Assembly (NCBI RefSeq): GCF_000067205.1 | Contig: NC_010170.1 | Location: forward strand, 1,488,001-1,552,000 | Reading direction: 5' to 3' | From: Bordetella petrii | Lineage (GTDB): Bacteria > Pseudomonadota > Gammaproteobacteria > Burkholderiales > Burkholderiaceae_B | DNA: 64,000 bases | Notes under the pieces: model-generated | The model's database searches: none | Told to the model about the DNA's origin: nothing | The model's input: only the letters and a program-made list of their open reading frames with translations | Position numbers and translations under genes: made by a program | Shown here: piece after piece, positions 62,094 through 64,000 of the stretch | Layout of the letters: each line of letters starts with the position of its first letter | Numbering within the stretch: position 1 is the stretch's first letter

Positions 62094-63100
62094 AACAGCA
62101 GGGTCTTCCGTCGGCCATCCATCGCTACTTCTTGGAGTATCTGCCTCGCCACAAGGGCTTGCAGTCCAGCACGATCCGCAGCTATCGGGACAGCCTGCGC
62201 CTGTTCCTGATCTTCGTCGCCGATGCCAACCGGATCGGGGTCAGCGAACTGGCGTTCGAGCACTTGGGCTACGCCGCTGTGCAGGACTTCCTGAACAACA
62301 TGGAGGTTAAACGGGGCAACGCCATCAGCACCCGCAATCAGCGCCTGACCGCCCTGCACATGTTCTACGAGTATCTCGGCCGGACGACCCCCGAGATGTT
62401 GCCAGCCAGCGCCAAGGTTGCTGCCATCCCGATGAAGCGCTGTCCACTGCCAGAGATGAAGTTTCTCGCGCGCGATGAGGTCGAGGCGATGTTTGCCCTC
62501 ATTCCGGCCCACGATCGTCTTTCGCAGCGGGATCGCGCGCTTCTTATGCTGCTGTACAACACCGGCGCGCGCGTCTCGGAGGTTGCACAGCTGAAGGTGG
62601 GGCAACTTGATTTGCAGTCGCCTGCCCGCGTCAGATTGCTGGGCAAAGGATCGAAGTGGCGAACTTGCCCCCTCTGGAGCCAGACCGCCAAGGCCTTGCA
62701 GAGCATGCTGGATGAACGGCCCGAGCGTTTGCCACCGGATGCTCCGGTGTTCGTCGGAGTGGCTCAAGAGGGGATGACCCGCTTCGGCATCTACAAGCGC
62801 ATCCGCCACTACGCCAAGCTCTGGGAAGCTTCCGTCACAGCATCGTCACCCACCCACGTGACTCCTCATGTATTTCGGCACACCACGGCGGTCCATCTTC
62901 TCGAATCGGGTGTGGAGGTCAACGTCATTCGAGGCTGGTTGGGGCACGTCAACCTGGAGACGACCAATCGTTATGCCGAGATCACCATCCGCATGAAGGC
63001 CGAGGCCCTGAAGCTTTGCGAGCCCGTCGCGGTGGCGCCAACGCGCAAATCCGCGTGGCGCGACGATGCTGCCATGCTGGCCTGGCTGTCGTCCTTGTAG
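62090..63100 (+). CDS. RIT2 tyrosine recombinase C
   Basis: 336 aa starting in an ATGA overlap. Catalytic segments YNTGARVSEVAQL, PHVFRHTTAVHLL (Arg kept) and LGHVNLETTNRYAEI. The intact relative of the RIT1 gene that the IS destroyed. Confidence 0.92.
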   Translation: MKQQGLPSAIHRYFLEYLPRHKGLQSSTIRSYRDSLRLFLIFVADANRIGVSELAFEHLGYAAVQDFLNNMEVKRGNAISTRNQRLTALHMFYEYLGRTTPEMLPASAKVAAIPMKRCPLPEMKFLARDEVEAMFALIPAHDRLSQRDRALLMLLYNTGARVSEVAQLKVGQLDLQSPARVRLLGKGSKWRTCPLWSQTAKALQSMLDERPERLPPDAPVFVGVAQEGMTRFGIYKRIRHYAKLWEASVTASSPTHVTPHVFRHTTAVHLLESGVEVNVIRGWLGHVNLETTNRYAEITIRMKAEALKLCEPVAVAPTRKSAWRDDAAMLAWLSSL

Positions 63101-63253
63101 CACCAATCACTGGACGGTCTTGTTGGCCGTCCAGCTTCAAGACAATCACCCATCCGCCAAGACCTCTGGTATGCAACGATTCCGCTTGTCTACCGTTTTG
63201 TGCCCATCCGCCCGTCGGAAACCGCTCACGTGCGCCGAGATCAATCCTCGATG

Positions 63254-63278
63254 GCACATAAGAAAACAGGGCACAAAA
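63254..63278 (-). repeat. RIT2 right terminal inverted repeat
   Basis: 25 bp, exact complement of 59707-59731. A second GTTTTGTGCCCA lies about 60 bp inward (63195 region). Confidence 0.9.
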
Positions 63279-63284
63279 CGCGCA

Positions 63285-63441
63285 CCAGCACCCTTCGGGT
63301 TCCACCGAACCGTCGAACGCCGATCGCGCGCTGACCCAGCGATTGCAGGCTGCGCTGGCGCTCATCGATGTTCGGCTACTGGACCACATCGTCGTCGGTC
63401 TGGGAAACCCCTATTCCTTCGCTGAGCACGGCCTGCTGTAG
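63285..63441 (+). pseudogene. radC: RadC/JAB-domain protein, 3' part
   Basis: 52 codons from [15 protein letters not shown] to YSFAEHGLL, completing the gene split by RIT2. Contains the HPSG and the Asp of the JAB metal site. No start of its own. Confidence 0.88.
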
Positions 63442-63464
63442 CGCATCGCCTCATTGATCACTGC

Positions 63465-63487
63465 GGGGGCTTCGGCCTCCGTTTTTC
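63465..63487 (+). terminator. Terminator after radC
   Basis: GGGGGC-TTCG-GCCTCC followed by GTTTTTC. Confidence 0.75.
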
Positions 63488-63599
63488 TTCGCAGCGGGAC
63501 AAGCAGGTATGCGGGGTGTCCGTGATGCGCATTGTTTGTTGGGGCTGCATCCGGTTCGCGTTTGACTATGGCCCTGATCAACTTCCAGGGGCACGCGAC

Positions 63600-64000
63600 A
63601 TGCCAGCTTCTTTTTCCAGGTTCTCGCCGCGCTGGCGAACCCTCGGCCTGGCCGTTGCGCTGCCGGTGGCGTTGGCCGCTTTTTGCCCGGCCACCTTCGC
63701 CGCCGACGTGCTGGTCGTCACCGACAGCCGGCACCCCCTCAAGACCATGGGCGGCGAACGGCTGATCGAGCTGGACGAAGCGCATCGGATTGAAGCGGAG
63801 CTTTCTGTCGAACTCCCCGCCGATTCTGAACAGGCTGCCGCCGTCGTCAAGCGTCGGCTGAATAGTGGCGGTGCCGACCTCCAGCGCCGCATTGCGTCCG
63901 CATACCAGGGCGTCACCGACGCATGGAGCCTGGGCATCACCAGCATCCCAGCCGTCGTGGTGGACCAGCGCTACGTGGTCTATGGCGAGCCGGACGTGGC
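63600..64000 (+). CDS. TIGR03757-family ICE protein, 5' part (cut by window end)
   Basis: 133 codons from ATG 63600, open to the window edge. Signal peptide (to FAA|DV), then VLVVTDSRHPLKTMGGERLI, the family opening, and WSLGITSIPAVVVDQRYVVY, a thioredoxin-like cis-Pro region. Periplasmic ICE protein that follows radC in this class; the usual next gene is TIGR03756. Confidence 0.85.
   Translation, partial: MPASFSRFSPRWRTLGLAVALPVALAAFCPATFAADVLVVTDSRHPLKTMGGERLIELDEAHRIEAELSVELPADSEQAAAVVKRRLNSGGADLQRRIASAYQGVTDAWSLGITSIPAVVVDQRYVVYGEPDV

Larger units (their letters stand above)
59681..63282. mobile_element. RIT2: second recombinase-in-trio element, inserted in radC
   Basis: About 3.6 kb with three overlapping tyrosine recombinase genes and perfect 25-bp inverted repeats. 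It differs in sequence from RIT1, so it is an independent insertion. All three genes are intact, so it may be mobile. Confidence 0.9.
5541..64000. mobile_element. ICEclc/PFGI-1-class ICE core region, partial (right end at 5541)
   Basis: It holds the element end, the alpA-parA-parB cluster, replication and processing genes, accessory genes and the MPF_G conjugation genes in the conserved order of this class. It continues beyond the window; relaxase and the remaining Tra genes are expected further right. No obvious catabolic or resistance cargo is present in this portion. Confidence 0.9.

Overview
The window is high-GC DNA that is almost entirely an integrative and conjugative element (ICE) of the ICEclc / PAGI-2 / PFGI-1 class, carrying an MPF_G-type type IV secretion system. 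Such elements live in beta- and gammaproteobacteria such as Pseudomonas, Bordetella, Acidovorax and Xanthomonadaceae. No chromosomal housekeeping gene is visible, so the host genus cannot be fixed from this sequence.

Layout. (1) 1-5.5 kb: left-end type DNA of one ICE, with an XRE regulator, a lone LysR effector domain, a TetR/MFS pair and a 611-aa tyrosine integrase pointing left. (2) 5541-5558: an 18-bp sequence equal to the 3' end of tRNA-Gly but with no tRNA body beside it. It is an attP-like junction, so the window holds either two ICEs in tandem or one circular ICE. (3) 6.3-12 kb: the regulatory and partition cluster (bisR-like, alpA, parA, shi-like, parB/bisD-like, DUF2857/bisC-like) and an STY4528 replication gene. 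(4) 12.4-16.5 kb: DNA processing (PFL_4669, DUF3158, ssb, topB). (5) 17-23.4 kb: a cytosine-5 methyltransferase split by a recombinase-in-trio element (RIT1), itself hit by an IS3-family insertion. (6) 23.6-36.7 kb: about 16 small or unknown ICE genes separated by long structured leaders. Four of these leaders, plus one at 59.1 kb, are copies of one RNA-like element resembling the radC motif. (7) 36.7-41.6 kb: a DEAD/SNF2-type helicase split by a group II intron. (8) 41.7-64 kb: the conjugation module (PilL, transglycosylase, TraD, VirB8/9/10-like proteins, TraC/VirB4, DsbA-like, RadC, TIGR03757). TraC is broken by another copy of the same IS, and radC is broken by a second, different recombinase trio (RIT2).

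How it fits together. By analogy with ICEclc, the bisR-alpA-parA-shi-parB-DUF2857 cluster decides when the element becomes transfer competent. Integrase excises it at the tRNA-Gly site, Ssb, TopB and STY4528 process or replicate it, and TraD/TraC and the T4SS export it. Here the transfer arm is damaged: TraC is interrupted and no relaxase lies in the window. Autonomous transfer therefore looks unlikely unless a partner ICE complements it.

Six independent insertions (three identical 1282-bp IS copies, two RITs, one group II intron) all lie inside genes. Rejoining the flanks restores a full reading frame in every case, so the original genes can be reconstructed exactly.
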